A DNA stretch of 64,000 nt from the NCBI RefSeq assembly GCF_020535245.1, contig NZ_CP084910.1:720501-784500 (forward strand). Direction: 5' to 3'. Positions 1 to 9,580 of the stretch are shown here, one piece after another (positions within the stretch are counted from its first letter, which is position 1; every line of letters starts with the position of its first letter). The position numbers and the translations under genes were made by a program. This DNA is from Asticcacaulis sp. AND118 (GTDB lineage: Bacteria; Pseudomonadota; Alphaproteobacteria; Caulobacterales; Caulobacteraceae). The notes under the pieces are model-generated. The model worked only from the letters and a program-made list of their open reading frames with translations. It was not told the DNA's origin and made no database searches.

Positions 1-1158
1 CTCAAGCTGACGCGCGACGAATGTTGCGCCGAACTGGACAGCGTCGGTCGCGACTTTGTCGGCCGTCACCTTCAGGCGCGCGCCATCTTCCTCGACCGCT
101 TCAAGGCGATCAAGGGCATGATCGGCCGCGCCATCGAAGGTATAGAGGAGATAGACGAAGACCATGCCGCCCTGATCGGCGCCTATTTCTGTCAGGAATA
201 TTCCTTCGAAGCGGCGGCGATCATGAACCCGTCGGTGGTCGTGCATCCGGACCAGAACGGCACGCCCGAAGGCGCGGTGCGATTTCTGATGTCGGTGCGC
301 ACAGTGGGCGAAGGGCATATCTCGACCATCTCCTTCCGCGAAGGCGTCTTCCACGGCGACGGCACGGTCAAGCTGGAGCCGGATTCCGACTTCATCGTAG
401 CGGCCAGGCCGGCGCAGGGCGCGACCGACGGACCAGTGACGCTGATGCGGCATAAGGTCTGTTCGGTGTCGGGCACGGTCATCTTTCCGGTGACGCGGGC
501 TCAGGCGAACGGTCTGGAGGACCTGCGCATGGTGCAGTTCACCGACGAAGACGGCGATACGACCTATCTCGGCACCTACACCGCCTATTCCGGGCGCGAG
601 ATCGGTTGCGAACTGTTCGAGACCGAGGATTTCGACACCATCTACCTGACGCCGTTTCGCGGACTGGCGGCGACGCACAAGGGGCTGGCCCTGTTCCCGC
701 GCAAGATCAACGGGCGCTATGCGGCGATCGGGCGGCTTGATCACGAAAGCCTCTACTATCTCGAAACCGACGACCGCATGGTGTGGAACTACGGGGACCG
801 CATCGTGTCGCCGAAATTCCCCTGGGAAATGGTGCAGATGGGCAATTGCGGCTCGCCCATCGAACTGGACGCCGGATGGCTGGTGTTTACGCATGGTGTC
901 GGGGCCATGCGCCGCTATTGTCTGGGGGCGGTGCTGCTCGATAAAAACGATCCGCGTCAGGTTATCGGACGGTCGAAGACGCCCATCCTGTCGCCGGACG
1001 AAGGCACGCGCGAAGGCTATGTGCCGAACGTCGTCTATAGCTGCGGGGCGATGAAGCACGGCGACTGGATATTCCTGCCCTATGGCGTGGCCGATTCCTC
1101 GATCCGCTTCGCTTCGCTGAAGGTGTCGGACATCCTTCAGCACCTGCGGCCCTTCTGA
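1..1158 (+). CDS. GH130-like glycoside phosphorylase/hydrolase (5' partial)
   Basis: The reading frame is open from base 1, so the true start lies outside the window; about 385 codons are visible. The protein has the repeated beta-blade pattern of GH130 (mannosyl-glycan phosphorylase/hydrolase) enzymes: an early FNPS-like MNPSVVVHP segment, a GTYTAYSG segment and a final WIFLPYGVADSS segment with the aromatic and acidic residues expected of a five-bladed propeller. GH130 enzymes act on beta-mannosides or mannosylated glycans; the substrate cannot be read from sequence. It overlaps the next gene by one base (TGATG), suggesting co-transcription. A second GH130-like gene lies at 9947-11065. The family call is from motif recognition. 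Confidence 0.7.
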   Translation, partial: LKLTRDECCAELDSVGRDFVGRHLQARAIFLDRFKAIKGMIGRAIEGIEEIDEDHAALIGAYFCQEYSFEAAAIMNPSVVVHPDQNGTPEGAVRFLMSVRTVGEGHISTISFREGVFHGDGTVKLEPDSDFIVAARPAQGATDGPVTLMRHKVCSVSGTVIFPVTRAQANGLEDLRMVQFTDEDGDTTYLGTYTAYSGREIGCELFETEDFDTIYLTPFRGLAATHKGLALFPRKINGRYAAIGRLDHESLYYLETDDRMVWNYGDRIVSPKFPWEMVQMGNCGSPIELDAGWLVFTHGVGAMRRYCLGAVLLDKNDPRQVIGRSKTPILSPDEGTREGYVPNVVYSCGAMKHGDWIFLPYGVADSSIRFASLKVSDILQHLRPF

Positions 1159-2237
1159 TGGACGGCAGCTTTCCCCTTTCGGAGACCCTGGCGGATGCGA
1201 GTGCGCAGGCCAAAGCCTGTGGTCTGCGTTACGTCAATGACCGGCGGCCCGGTTTTACGCGGCGTCGGTACGGCAAGCGCTTCGTCTATTTCGACACCCG
1301 CGGCGAGCGGATCGAAGATGAGAAGGCGAGGGGGCGTATAGATCGGCTGGCCATTCCGCCGGCATGGAAGGACGTGTGGATATGCCCCTTTGCCAACGGC
1401 CATATTCAGGCCACCGGCACCGACGCCAGGGGACGCAAGCAATACCGCTATCACACCGAATGGCGCAGCGTGCGCGACGCCACCAAGTTCGGCCATATAT
1501 TGCGCTTCGGCGAGGTGCTGCCACGTATCCGCGCCGCCGTGCGCGCCGATATGGGCAGGCGTACCCTGAGCCGCGAAAAGGTGCTGGCCACCGTCGTCTA
1601 CCTGCTGGAAAAAACGCTGATCCGCGTCGGCAATGACGAATATGCCCGCACCAACAAATCCTACGGCCTGACCACGCTGAAGGACGAGCACGTCTCGGTC
1701 GAGGGGCAGAGCGTGCGTTTCCGCTTCACGGGCAAATCAGGCAAGGCATGGAACCTGAAACTGACCGACCGTCGCGCCGCCGCCGTCATCCGCCGGCTTC
1801 AGGACCTGGGCGAGCAGGAATTGTTCGCCTGGGTCGATGCCGATGGCCGGGTGCACGACGTCACCTCTTCGGACGTCAACGCCTATCTGAAAGAAATCAG
1901 CGGCGAGGCGGTGACGGCCAAGGATTTCCGCACCTTTACCGGCACGGTTCTGGCGGCGCTGGCGCTGCAGGCCTTCGACGCCTTCGAGACCCAGACCCAG
2001 GCCAAGCGCAACCTGAAGGCCGCCATCGAAGACGTGGCGCGGCGGCTCGGCAATACGCCCGCCGTGTGCCGCAAGGGCTACGTCCATCCGGAGGTGATCA
2101 ACGCTTATCTGGACGGAGCGTTAAGTGCGCAGATCGTCGATATCATCGACTCCGAGCTAAGCGCCGCTTCGGAACTCGACCCCGATGAGGTGATGGTGCT
2201 GGCGTTTCTGAAAAAGCGCCTGTCGGTTCAGGCCTGA
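1158..2237 (+). CDS. DNA topoisomerase IB (poxvirus/bacterial type)
   Basis: A 359-aa type IB topoisomerase, which relaxes supercoils by nicking one strand through a 3'-phosphotyrosyl intermediate. The N-terminal part holds the bacterial TopIB recognition domain (IPPAW near residue 71, then a GRKQYRYH segment). The C-terminal catalytic domain has KDFRTF (Arg about 258) and the active-site tyrosine in KGYVHP (Tyr about 308). Length suits the bacterial family. The ATG overlaps the stop of the preceding gene by one base. It converges with the following minus-strand gene and overlaps its 3' end by 10 bases. No symbol is given because usage differs among genomes. Confidence 0.92.
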   Translation: MDGSFPLSETLADASAQAKACGLRYVNDRRPGFTRRRYGKRFVYFDTRGERIEDEKARGRIDRLAIPPAWKDVWICPFANGHIQATGTDARGRKQYRYHTEWRSVRDATKFGHILRFGEVLPRIRAAVRADMGRRTLSREKVLATVVYLLEKTLIRVGNDEYARTNKSYGLTTLKDEHVSVEGQSVRFRFTGKSGKAWNLKLTDRRAAAVIRRLQDLGEQELFAWVDADGRVHDVTSSDVNAYLKEISGEAVTAKDFRTFTGTVLAALALQAFDAFETQTQAKRNLKAAIEDVARRLGNTPAVCRKGYVHPEVINAYLDGALSAQIVDIIDSELSAASELDPDEVMVLAFLKKRLSVQA

Positions 2238-3790
2238 ATTTCCGCCAGCAGCCGGCTCAGGCTGTCGAGATTGACCGGCTTGGTCAGGTGGTGGTTGAAG
2301 CCGGCGTCGAAGGCGGCCTGACGGTCGCTGTCCTGCCCCCAGCCGGTCTGGGCGATGACCACCGTATCGTGCAGTTCAGGGCGCTTGCGCAGTTCGCGGC
2401 ACACATCGTAGCCGTTCATGCCCGGCATGCCGATGTCGAGCAATATGACGTCGGGGGTTTCGTTCGCTGCGGCGTCCAGCGCCGCGACGCCGTCGTGCAC
2501 CGTGCGCGTGCGGTGACCGATCAGGTCCAGCATCCAGCTTGTCGTTTCAGCGGATTCGCGGTTGTCGTCGACCACCAGCACATTGAGCGTCTTCGCCGCC
2601 TGCATCGTGCCTGCCGGATTATCCGCCCCTTGCGGCGCCGGGGCCAGAGGCAGGCGCAGTTCGAAGGTCGAACCGCGGTTCTGCCCCTCGCTTTCGGCGT
2701 GGATGCTGCCGCCATGCAGCGACACCAGCTTTTGCGCCAGGGCCAGCCCGATGCCCAGCCCGCCCTGCGCACGGTGGATGTTGCGATCGACCTGGGTGAA
2801 CAGTTCGAACACCCTGGGCAGCATGTCGGCGTCGATGCCGAGACCGGTGTCGCTGACGCGCAGTACGGCCTGTCCGCCGTCACGGCGCAGGCTGAGCCCG
2901 ATGCGCCCGTCTTCGGGGGTGTATTTGGCGGCGTTGTTGAGCAGGTTGGCGACGATCTGCGCCAGTCGCGTCAGGTCGCCATCGACCCACAATTCCTCAT
3001 CCGGCAGGTCGAGCGCAAAGCTGTGCCCGGCCTGATCGATCACGGGGCGGGCCGTTTCCACCGCCGCCTCGACCACTGAACGCAGGGTCAGGTGCTCGCG
3101 TTTCAGCTCGATCTTGCCCTGACTGACGCGCGACACGTCGAGCAAATCGTCGACCAGGCGCACCAGATGCGTCATCTGACGGTCCATCATGTCGCGCACA
3201 TTGCCGGCCATCGGGCTGTCCGGGGCCATGCGCAGAATCTGCAGGCCGTTGCGGATCGGGGCCATCGGATTGCGCAGTTCGTGCGCCAGCGTGGCGAGGA
3301 AGACGTCCTTGCGATGATCGGCCTCGCGCAGGGCTTCCGACGTACGCTGGATCTCGTCCGTCTGGGCCTGAAGCGCATCGCGTTGCTGGGCGATCTGGCG
3401 GCGCTGTTCGTACAGTTCGACGAAGATCTCGACCTTCGATTTGAGGATATCGCCCTCGATGGGCTTTTGCAGAAAATCGACGGCTCCGGCTTCGTAGCCG
3501 CGGAAGCGGCGCTCGCGCCCGGCGGTGCCGGCGGTGAGGAAGATGATAGGGATGCGGCGCGTGCGCTCGGCCCCGCGCAAGGTTTCGGCCAGTTCGAAGC
3601 CGTCCATCTCCGGCATCTGAACGTCGAGCAGGGCCAGGGCGACTTCCTGTTTGAGCAGGATTTCCAGCGCCTCGACACCCGAACGCGCCTTGAGCAGTTG
3701 AAGGCCCTCACGCCGCAGCAGGGCTTCCAGCGCCAGGAGGTTCTCGTCGAGATCGTCGACCAGCAGAATGGGAACGGGCGCGGACATCAT
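2228..3790 (-). CDS. Hybrid sensor histidine kinase, REC-HisKA-HATPase-REC
   Basis: About 520 aa if it starts at 3790, where its ATG overlaps the CheB stop by four bases (ATGA); a second in-frame ATG follows at 3787. Order: N-terminal receiver (LLVDD near residue 8, phospho-acceptor Asp in LLDVQMPEMDG), a coiled linker, HisKA with phospho-acceptor His about 170 (LAHELRNP), HATPase_c, and a C-terminal receiver (VVDDNRES, LLDIGMPGMNG). There is no membrane segment, so it is cytosolic and takes its input from the N-terminal receiver. The last receiver shares AQTGW and HHLTKPV motifs with the lone receiver at 8803-9180, suggesting duplication within the cluster. It is the last gene of a five-gene minus-strand signalling cluster. 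Confidence 0.93.
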   Translation of the reverse strand: MMSAPVPILLVDDLDENLLALEALLRREGLQLLKARSGVEALEILLKQEVALALLDVQMPEMDGFELAETLRGAERTRRIPIIFLTAGTAGRERRFRGYEAGAVDFLQKPIEGDILKSKVEIFVELYEQRRQIAQQRDALQAQTDEIQRTSEALREADHRKDVFLATLAHELRNPMAPIRNGLQILRMAPDSPMAGNVRDMMDRQMTHLVRLVDDLLDVSRVSQGKIELKREHLTLRSVVEAAVETARPVIDQAGHSFALDLPDEELWVDGDLTRLAQIVANLLNNAAKYTPEDGRIGLSLRRDGGQAVLRVSDTGLGIDADMLPRVFELFTQVDRNIHRAQGGLGIGLALAQKLVSLHGGSIHAESEGQNRGSTFELRLPLAPAPQGADNPAGTMQAAKTLNVLVVDDNRESAETTSWMLDLIGHRTRTVHDGVAALDAAANETPDVILLDIGMPGMNGYDVCRELRKRPELHDTVVIAQTGWGQDSDRQAAFDAGFNHHLTKPVNLDSLSRLLAEIQA

Positions 3791-4356
3791 GCGGCCACCT
3801 TCAGCAGTTCGACGGCAATACGGTCGAGCGGCACTATCTGCGCCTGCGGGCACAGGTCGCGTGCGGTTTCCGGCATCAGACGCGCGTAGGCGGCTTCGGG
3901 CGACTGGATCAGGCCGCGCCCACCCTGAGCCACGACAGCGCGCAGACCGGCCGCGCCATCTTCATTGGCGCCGGTGAGAATGATGCCGGTCAGGTTCGCG
4001 CCATAGACGTCCGCCGCCGTTTCGAAGAGGACGTCAATGGACGGTCGCGAGAACCACACCGGCGCTTCATTAGACAGGGCGATGCTGAAATCCGGTTCGA
4101 CCAGCACATGATAGTCGGGCGGCGCGAAATAGATGGTGCCGGGCTCGATAGGCGCCTTGTCTTCGGCTTCGACGACGCGCATGCGGCACTTTTCCGCGAA
4201 CAGTTCGGCCATGACGCTGGGCTTGTTCGGCGGCAGGTGGATGACCACCAGCACGGCGCAGTGGTCGGACGGCAGTTGCGGCAGGACGTTCAGGAGGGCT
4301 TCCACCCCGCCGGCCGATGCGCCGATCACTATTGCCTTATTCACCCCCTTGTTCAT
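3787..4356 (-). CDS. cheB: CheB-type methylesterase domain protein without receiver
   Basis: A 189-aa protein consisting only of the CheB esterase/deamidase domain. The catalytic triad is visible: Ser14 in GASAGG, His40 in VIHLPP and Asp133 in TGANEDG. Canonical chemotaxis CheB carries an N-terminal receiver that gates the esterase; it is absent here, so any control must come from partners. The gene overlaps the upstream cheR and downstream kinase genes by four bases each, indicating translational coupling. No MCP, CheA or CheW lies nearby, so the pair probably modifies proteins of this kinase system rather than flagellar chemoreceptors; that is inference. Confidence 0.93.
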   Translation of the reverse strand: MNKGVNKAIVIGASAGGVEALLNVLPQLPSDHCAVLVVIHLPPNKPSVMAELFAEKCRMRVVEAEDKAPIEPGTIYFAPPDYHVLVEPDFSIALSNEAPVWFSRPSIDVLFETAADVYGANLTGIILTGANEDGAAGLRAVVAQGGRGLIQSPEAAYARLMPETARDLCPQAQIVPLDRIAVELLKVAA

Positions 4357-5183
4357 GCCGCTTCCCGCTTCTGATACAGGCGTTCGTCACGCGAAAATTC
4401 GTCGAAATTGCCGCTCTGGCTGGTGAAACGCAGCGTCTCCTTCGAGCCCAGCCCCAGAAACCCCTTGCGCGACAGCGAGTCGGCGAACAGGTTCACAGCC
4501 CGGTTTTGAAGTTCGCGGTTGAAATAGATCAGCACATTGCGGCAGGACACGAACTGCGTTTCGGCAAAGACGGCGTCGGTGACCAGCGAATGGTCGGAAA
4601 AGACCACGCGCTTGCGCAGGGACTTGTCGAACGTGGCCGCGCCATAGGCCGCCGTGTAGTAGTCCGACAAGGACGTTCGCCCTCCCGACAGGCGGTGGTT
4701 CTCGGTGAACAGCCGCATACGGTCAAGGTCGTAGACGCCCGCCTCGGCCTTGCGCAACGAATCCTGATTGATGTCGGTGGCGTAGAACAGGGTGCGTTCC
4801 TCCAGCCCTTCTTCACGGAACAGGATGGCGAAGGAATAAAGCTCTTCCCCTGTCGAGCAGCCGGCAATCCATATCTTCAACGACGGGTAGGTCTTCAGAT
4901 GCGGCACGACCTTTTCGCGGATGACACGAAAATGGGCCGGGTCGCGGAACAGCTCGGACACCTGCACCGTCAGATAGCTCATCAGCGTGCCGAGCATATT
5001 TTCATCGTGCAGGACCATGTCCTGCAGCATGGAGATCGAACGGCAACCGAACTGATCGCGCGCCTGCAACAGGCGGCGCTTGATCGAGGCCATGGCGTAG
5101 CCGCGAAAATCATAGTGATATTTGAGATAGATCGCTTCCAGGAAGAGGCGGATCTCTATGTCCTCGATCTTGTTATGCACCAC
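4353..5183 (-). CDS. cheR: CheR-type protein-glutamate methyltransferase
   Basis: A 276-aa SAM-dependent methyltransferase. The N-terminal helical CheR_N part spans about residues 8-75 and the catalytic domain holds the SAM-binding IAGCSTGEE motif near residue 113, ATDIN after it, and the CheR signature CRNVLIYF near residue 224. The family methylates glutamates, classically on chemoreceptors. It is coupled by a four-base overlap to the CheB-domain gene, and the upstream neighbour is a CHASE3 hybrid kinase with a long coiled coil rich in Glu and Gln, which resembles a possible methylation substrate. The ORF ends with normal CheR length and has no TPR extension. Confidence 0.93.
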   Translation of the reverse strand: MVHNKIEDIEIRLFLEAIYLKYHYDFRGYAMASIKRRLLQARDQFGCRSISMLQDMVLHDENMLGTLMSYLTVQVSELFRDPAHFRVIREKVVPHLKTYPSLKIWIAGCSTGEELYSFAILFREEGLEERTLFYATDINQDSLRKAEAGVYDLDRMRLFTENHRLSGGRTSLSDYYTAAYGAATFDKSLRKRVVFSDHSLVTDAVFAETQFVSCRNVLIYFNRELQNRAVNLFADSLSRKGFLGLGSKETLRFTSQSGNFDEFSRDERLYQKREAA

Positions 5184-5288
5184 ACGCCACGCACGCCAGC
5201 CGATAAGTGAACCACCAGTTTATTGCGATCCCGAATAAAAATAAAATCAGTAACTGCACGGAACGAAGGAAAGCTCTGGGATTGCGGG

Positions 5289-8200
5289 TCACCGCGGCAC
5301 CCAGACCCGCACCAGCGACACCAGCTTTTCCACATCGAGCGGTTTGGCCATGTAGTCGTTGGCTCCGGCTTCGAGGCAGCGTTCCTGATCGTCCTTCATC
5401 GCCTTGGCGGTCAGCATGATGACGGGCAGTTTCTTCCATTCGGGGCGCTTGCGAATTTCGCGCGTCGCGGTCAGGCCGTCCATTTCCGGCATCATGACGT
5501 CCATCAGCACCAGATCGACGGCGGTATCGGGAGAGGCCTGCGCCGCCTCCAGCGCGTCGAGCGCTTCGCGGCCGTTGCGGGCGATCTGCACGATGGCCCC
5601 CAGCGGTTCGAAGATGTTGGTGACGGCGTAGATATTGCGCACGTCGTCCTCGACCACCAGCAGACGACGGCCCTCCAGCATATTGTCGCGGCCCTTGGCC
5701 TTGTGCAGCATCTTCTGCTGCTCCGGCGACAGGTCGGAGACCATCTGGTGCAGGAAGAGGGTCACTTCGTCGAGCAGACGCTCGGGCGACTTCGCGCCCT
5801 TGATGATGATCGACTTGGAATAACGGCGCAACTTCTGCTCGTCGGCGGAGGACAGCTCACGGCCCGTATAGACGATGACCGGCGGGAAGGCGTAGTCCTG
5901 CTCGCTGGACAGAGTCTCCAGCAGGGCATAGCCGCTGGCGTCGGGTAGGCTGAGGTCGAGCACCATGCAGTCGTAGGTGTGCTCCTTCAACTCGGAGAGA
6001 CATTCTGCGGCTGTGCCGACGGCCACGGTTTCCACGTCCTGCGTCTTGAGCAGCGCCATGACCGAGTCGCGCTGCACCTCGTCGTCCTCGACGATCAGCA
6101 CGCGGCGCATGCGCTTTTCGAGGCGGGTTTCGAGTTGGGTGAAGGCGTCGACCAGTTCCTCACGTTTGACCGGCTTGAGCATATAGCCGATCGCACCCAT
6201 AGACAGGGCGGCGTGCATATAGTCGTTGGCCGAGACGACGTGCACGGGGATATGCCGCGTCTTCGGGTCGCGCTTGAGGCGATCAAGCACCGACAGACCC
6301 GAATGGTCGGGCAGGCCGACGTCGAGCACCACGGCGGCGGGCGTGTACTGACGCACGATCAGCATGGCGTCTTCGGCGGTGGTGGCGATCATGCACTGAA
6401 AGCCCAGGTCCTGCGCCAACTCATACAGAATGCGCGCAAAGGACGGATCGTCTTCGACGGCCAGCAGCAGACGCTTGTCGCCGGACAGGCGGTCGCGGTC
6501 GTCCGGGATGCGCGGGCGCGCCGGCAGATCGGGCGCGGCCGGGGTCTCGGCGAAGGTTTCGATGACCGGTGGTCTGGGCGCCGCCAGCGGAATGTCACGC
6601 GGGGCCACCTGCTGCGGGTCATAGACCAGCGGCAGGACGAGGGTGAAGGTCGAGCCCTGACCCGGCTCGCTCTGCAACTCGATATGCCCGCCCAACAGGC
6701 GCGACAACTCGCGCGAGATCGACAGACCGAGACCCGTGCCGCCGTACTTGCGCGAAATGGTCGAATCCGCCTGCCGGAAGGCTTCGAAGATGCTGCGTTG
6801 CTGTTCTTCGGAAATGCCGATGCCGGTATCGGTGACGGCGAAGCGCACCTTGCCGTCGTCATCGGAAATGCGCAGCACCACCGAACCGCTCTCGGTGAAT
6901 TTCAGCGCGTTCGACAGCAGGTTCTTCAGCACTTGCTCCAGACGCTGCCGGTCGGAGTCGAACAGTTCCGGCAGATTTTCGTCGGCCTCGACACGGAAGC
7001 TGAGCTTCTTCTCGTTGGCCAGCGGCTCGAACATCCGCGTCATATCGCTGGCCAGGCGGCGGAACGAGACGGGCTCGGCCGTGATGTCCATCTGCCCGGC
7101 CTCGATCTTAGACAGGTCGAGAATATCGTTGATCAGGGCCAGCAGGTCATTGCCCGATGACTGGATGGTGCGGGCGAACTTGACCTGTTCCTCGGTCAGA
7201 TTGCCGTCGCGGTTGTCGGCCAGCAGCTTGGCGAGGATGAGCGAGGAATTGAGGGGCGTGCGCAGTTCGTGGCTCATATTGGCCAGGAAGTCGGACTTGT
7301 AACGGCTGGCCTGCTCCAGTTCCTGCGCCTTGGCCATGATGTCGGCGGCGCTGCGGTTCAGATCGTCCTTTTGCAACTCCAGCATACGCGTCTGTTCGGA
7401 CAACTGGACATTGGTCTGCTCCAGTTCGGCCTGCTGCTGTTCGAGGCGCAGATGCGACTCCTTGAGCGCGCGGCTCTGTTCCTCAAGCTCTTCGTTATTG
7501 ACCCGCAATTCCTCGGACTGGGTCTGAAGCTCCTCGGACTGCCGCTGGGTTTCTTCAAGCAGGTTCTGCTGCATGGCCCGATAGTTGGCGGAGCGCATGG
7601 CCATGCTGACGAACTCGGCGACGCGCTCCATCAGCATGAGCACGGTATTGTCGACCGGCGTAAGGAAGCCCAGTTCGATCACGCCGTCGATGAGCCCTTC
7701 CGAGGCCGCCGGCGCGACCACCACGTGCCGCGGACGCCATTGTCCCAGCGCCGTGCCGACAGCCAGATGCGTCTCCGGCAGATCGATCAGATGCACGGCC
7801 TTGCCGTCGGCGGCGACCTGCCCCACCAGCCCTTCGCCGATCTTGACGGTATCGGGAACGTCAGAGCCGCCAGCTACGCCGAACGTGGCGACCTGCTTGA
7901 GGATGGCGCCGTCCTTGATGAAGACGGCGCCGGCCCTGGCGCCCGTATATTCGGCCAGATAGGACAGCAGGCTGCGGCCCAGTTCGTCCACGCGCTGTTC
8001 GCCCATGGCGGCGGCGCTGAGGCCCACTTCGCCGGCTTGGATCCACTCCTGACGGCGGGCAGCCTCGGCGGCGCGCCGGACAAGGTAGGCGATGATCAGG
8101 GTCAGGATGAGGCCGGAAATCGCCGTCAGCACCACAGCGACAACAGCGGTCGTATAGGCCGCTTTCATTTCCTCAAGGCGTTGGCTGCGGCGCGTGCGCT

Positions 8201-8735
8201 CTTCGCTCTGCATGGCGGCGACGAGCACGCGCACCTGATCCATGTCGGCCTTGCCCTTGTCCGTACGCACCACTGAGGCCGCGGCGTCGAAGCCCTGCGT
8301 CCGGCGCAGCGCCACGGTGTCTTCCAGTTCCGTCAGCTTGGAATTGACGCGATATTTGAGCGAGACCATACGCGCTTCCTGCGTCGACGAGCCCTTGATC
8401 AGGTTGTCGACGGCGGCGGTGCGTTCCTTCACGGCCAGAACCGCCTCGGTATAAGGGGTCAGATAGGTGTCCTGACCGGTCAGGAGGTAGCCGCGCTGAC
8501 CGGTCTCGGCGTCCTTCACGGTCGACAGCAGTTCGTTGAGGCTGAGGATCACTTCGTGCGTCTGGGCGACCTGCCGCGCATTCTGATTCAGCGTCGAAAT
8601 ATTGGAATAGGAAATAAGCCCGGTGCCCACAAAAAACAGGGCGACAAAGATGAGTGAGGCCAATACGCCATAGTCAGCGCGCTGGAGACGTGCGGCTTTT
8701 TCCGCCTGTTCGATAATCTTCGCCCGGTGTGGCAT
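5289..8735 (-). CDS. CHASE3-GAF hybrid histidine kinase with three receiver domains
   Basis: An 1148-aa membrane-bound kinase. Domains in order: transmembrane helix (about 25-45), periplasmic CHASE3 sensor (about 45-185), second transmembrane helix (about 190-215), GAF domain (about 240-385), a long coiled coil rich in E/Q/L heptads (about 395-475), HisKA with phospho-acceptor His489 (MSHELRTP), HATPase_c, and three receivers in the last 420 residues (VVLDVGLPDHSG, MVLDLSLPDASG, LMDVMMPEMDG). This architecture is well known in alphaproteobacteria, often beside CheB/CheR domains. About 105 bases separate it from cheR and 67 from the lone receiver gene upstream; all are on the minus strand. The ligand of CHASE3 is unknown. 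Confidence 0.95.
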   Translation of the reverse strand: MPHRAKIIEQAEKAARLQRADYGVLASLIFVALFFVGTGLISYSNISTLNQNARQVAQTHEVILSLNELLSTVKDAETGQRGYLLTGQDTYLTPYTEAVLAVKERTAAVDNLIKGSSTQEARMVSLKYRVNSKLTELEDTVALRRTQGFDAAASVVRTDKGKADMDQVRVLVAAMQSEERTRRSQRLEEMKAAYTTAVVAVVLTAISGLILTLIIAYLVRRAAEAARRQEWIQAGEVGLSAAAMGEQRVDELGRSLLSYLAEYTGARAGAVFIKDGAILKQVATFGVAGGSDVPDTVKIGEGLVGQVAADGKAVHLIDLPETHLAVGTALGQWRPRHVVVAPAASEGLIDGVIELGFLTPVDNTVLMLMERVAEFVSMAMRSANYRAMQQNLLEETQRQSEELQTQSEELRVNNEELEEQSRALKESHLRLEQQQAELEQTNVQLSEQTRMLELQKDDLNRSAADIMAKAQELEQASRYKSDFLANMSHELRTPLNSSLILAKLLADNRDGNLTEEQVKFARTIQSSGNDLLALINDILDLSKIEAGQMDITAEPVSFRRLASDMTRMFEPLANEKKLSFRVEADENLPELFDSDRQRLEQVLKNLLSNALKFTESGSVVLRISDDDGKVRFAVTDTGIGISEEQQRSIFEAFRQADSTISRKYGGTGLGLSISRELSRLLGGHIELQSEPGQGSTFTLVLPLVYDPQQVAPRDIPLAAPRPPVIETFAETPAAPDLPARPRIPDDRDRLSGDKRLLLAVEDDPSFARILYELAQDLGFQCMIATTAEDAMLIVRQYTPAAVVLDVGLPDHSGLSVLDRLKRDPKTRHIPVHVVSANDYMHAALSMGAIGYMLKPVKREELVDAFTQLETRLEKRMRRVLIVEDDEVQRDSVMALLKTQDVETVAVGTAAECLSELKEHTYDCMVLDLSLPDASGYALLETLSSEQDYAFPPVIVYTGRELSSADEQKLRRYSKSIIIKGAKSPERLLDEVTLFLHQMVSDLSPEQQKMLHKAKGRDNMLEGRRLLVVEDDVRNIYAVTNIFEPLGAIVQIARNGREALDALEAAQASPDTAVDLVLMDVMMPEMDGLTATREIRKRPEWKKLPVIMLTAKAMKDDQERCLEAGANDYMAKPLDVEKLVSLVRVWVPR

Positions 8736-8802
8736 CGAGAGTCCGCTGAGTGAAAGCTGATTTTATGTTTGGGTCGGCGGCGGCTTCGTTAAGCCGCGCA
8801 TC

Positions 8803-9180
8803 CTAGTTCCTGACGTGCATTTCGCCGGCTATGGTATTCAGAACGTTTTCAAGGGTCTGCAGGTCCACGGGCTTGGTCAGGTGATGCGCAAAACCGGCCT
8901 GGGCCGACTGTTCGCGGTGCTCGCGCTCGTCCCAGCCGGTCTGAGCTACGAAGACGGCGTCGGCATGGATGGGCTTGGCCCGCATTTCGCGACACAGGTC
9001 GTATCCGCTCATACCGGGCAGGCCAATATCCATCATGACGACATCCGGGCGATAGTCCTCTCCATCGGCCAGCGCCGCCTTGGGCGTCAGGCTTATGCGG
9101 TAGTCATACCCCAGCATCTCGATGATCCAGCCGGCCGTTTGAGCCAAGGCTTCGTTGTCCTCTACGATGAGAATTTTCAT
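8803..9180 (-). CDS. Stand-alone response regulator receiver protein
   Basis: A 125-aa single receiver domain with no output domain: acidic pair in IVEDNE, phospho-acceptor Asp51 in MMDIGLPG and the conserved Lys in HHLTKPVD. Such proteins act as phosphate sinks, relays, or allosteric partners of another protein. It is the first gene of the minus-strand signalling cluster and resembles the C-terminal receiver of the kinase at 2228-3790 in the AQTGW and HHLTKPV segments, so it may compete for the same phosphodonor. The upstream gene-free region (9181-9580) would carry its promoter. Confidence 0.93.
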   Translation of the reverse strand: MKILIVEDNEALAQTAGWIIEMLGYDYRISLTPKAALADGEDYRPDVVMMDIGLPGMSGYDLCREMRAKPIHADAVFVAQTGWDEREHREQSAQAGFAHHLTKPVDLQTLENVLNTIAGEMHVRN

Positions 9181-9580
9181 GGGTGTCCCTGATGCGTGTA
9201 CTGGGGTGTAGATATATGTATAGAGGCGGGCCGCCGGATTACGCAGACGCTACATACAGACAGGCAAAACCGGACGCGGGTCCATGCGCGCCCGGGCAAA
9301 ACAATAGGGCCTTTTTTATGACAAGGCAACCATATGCACAGGATTTGGGAAATATAGCGCCGCTCTTTGCGAACTAATCGGGCGTATATCGCGCTTATGG
9401 ATTATTTATATTTTGATAGTGATGAAAATAAGTAATAATTGAAATTGGTTAAATGCATGTATTTTTCAGGAATATAGATATTATATTTAAATTTGTGTAT
9501 TAAATGTATTTAATATTGTATTTTAGTGCGTAGAAATTATTTCTTCTTGCAAAATCTTTGCGGTGGCTGAAAGTGCGCCG
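9181..9580. other. Gene-free stretch with an AT-rich core
   Basis: About 400 bases between the receiver gene and the 58-aa gene. No credible coding frame was seen. Roughly 9385-9550 is strikingly AT-rich (many TATTTA/AATATT runs) compared with the GC-rich surroundings. It must contain the promoter of the signalling cluster and may bind nucleoid proteins; no clear operator was recognised. Confidence 0.5.
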
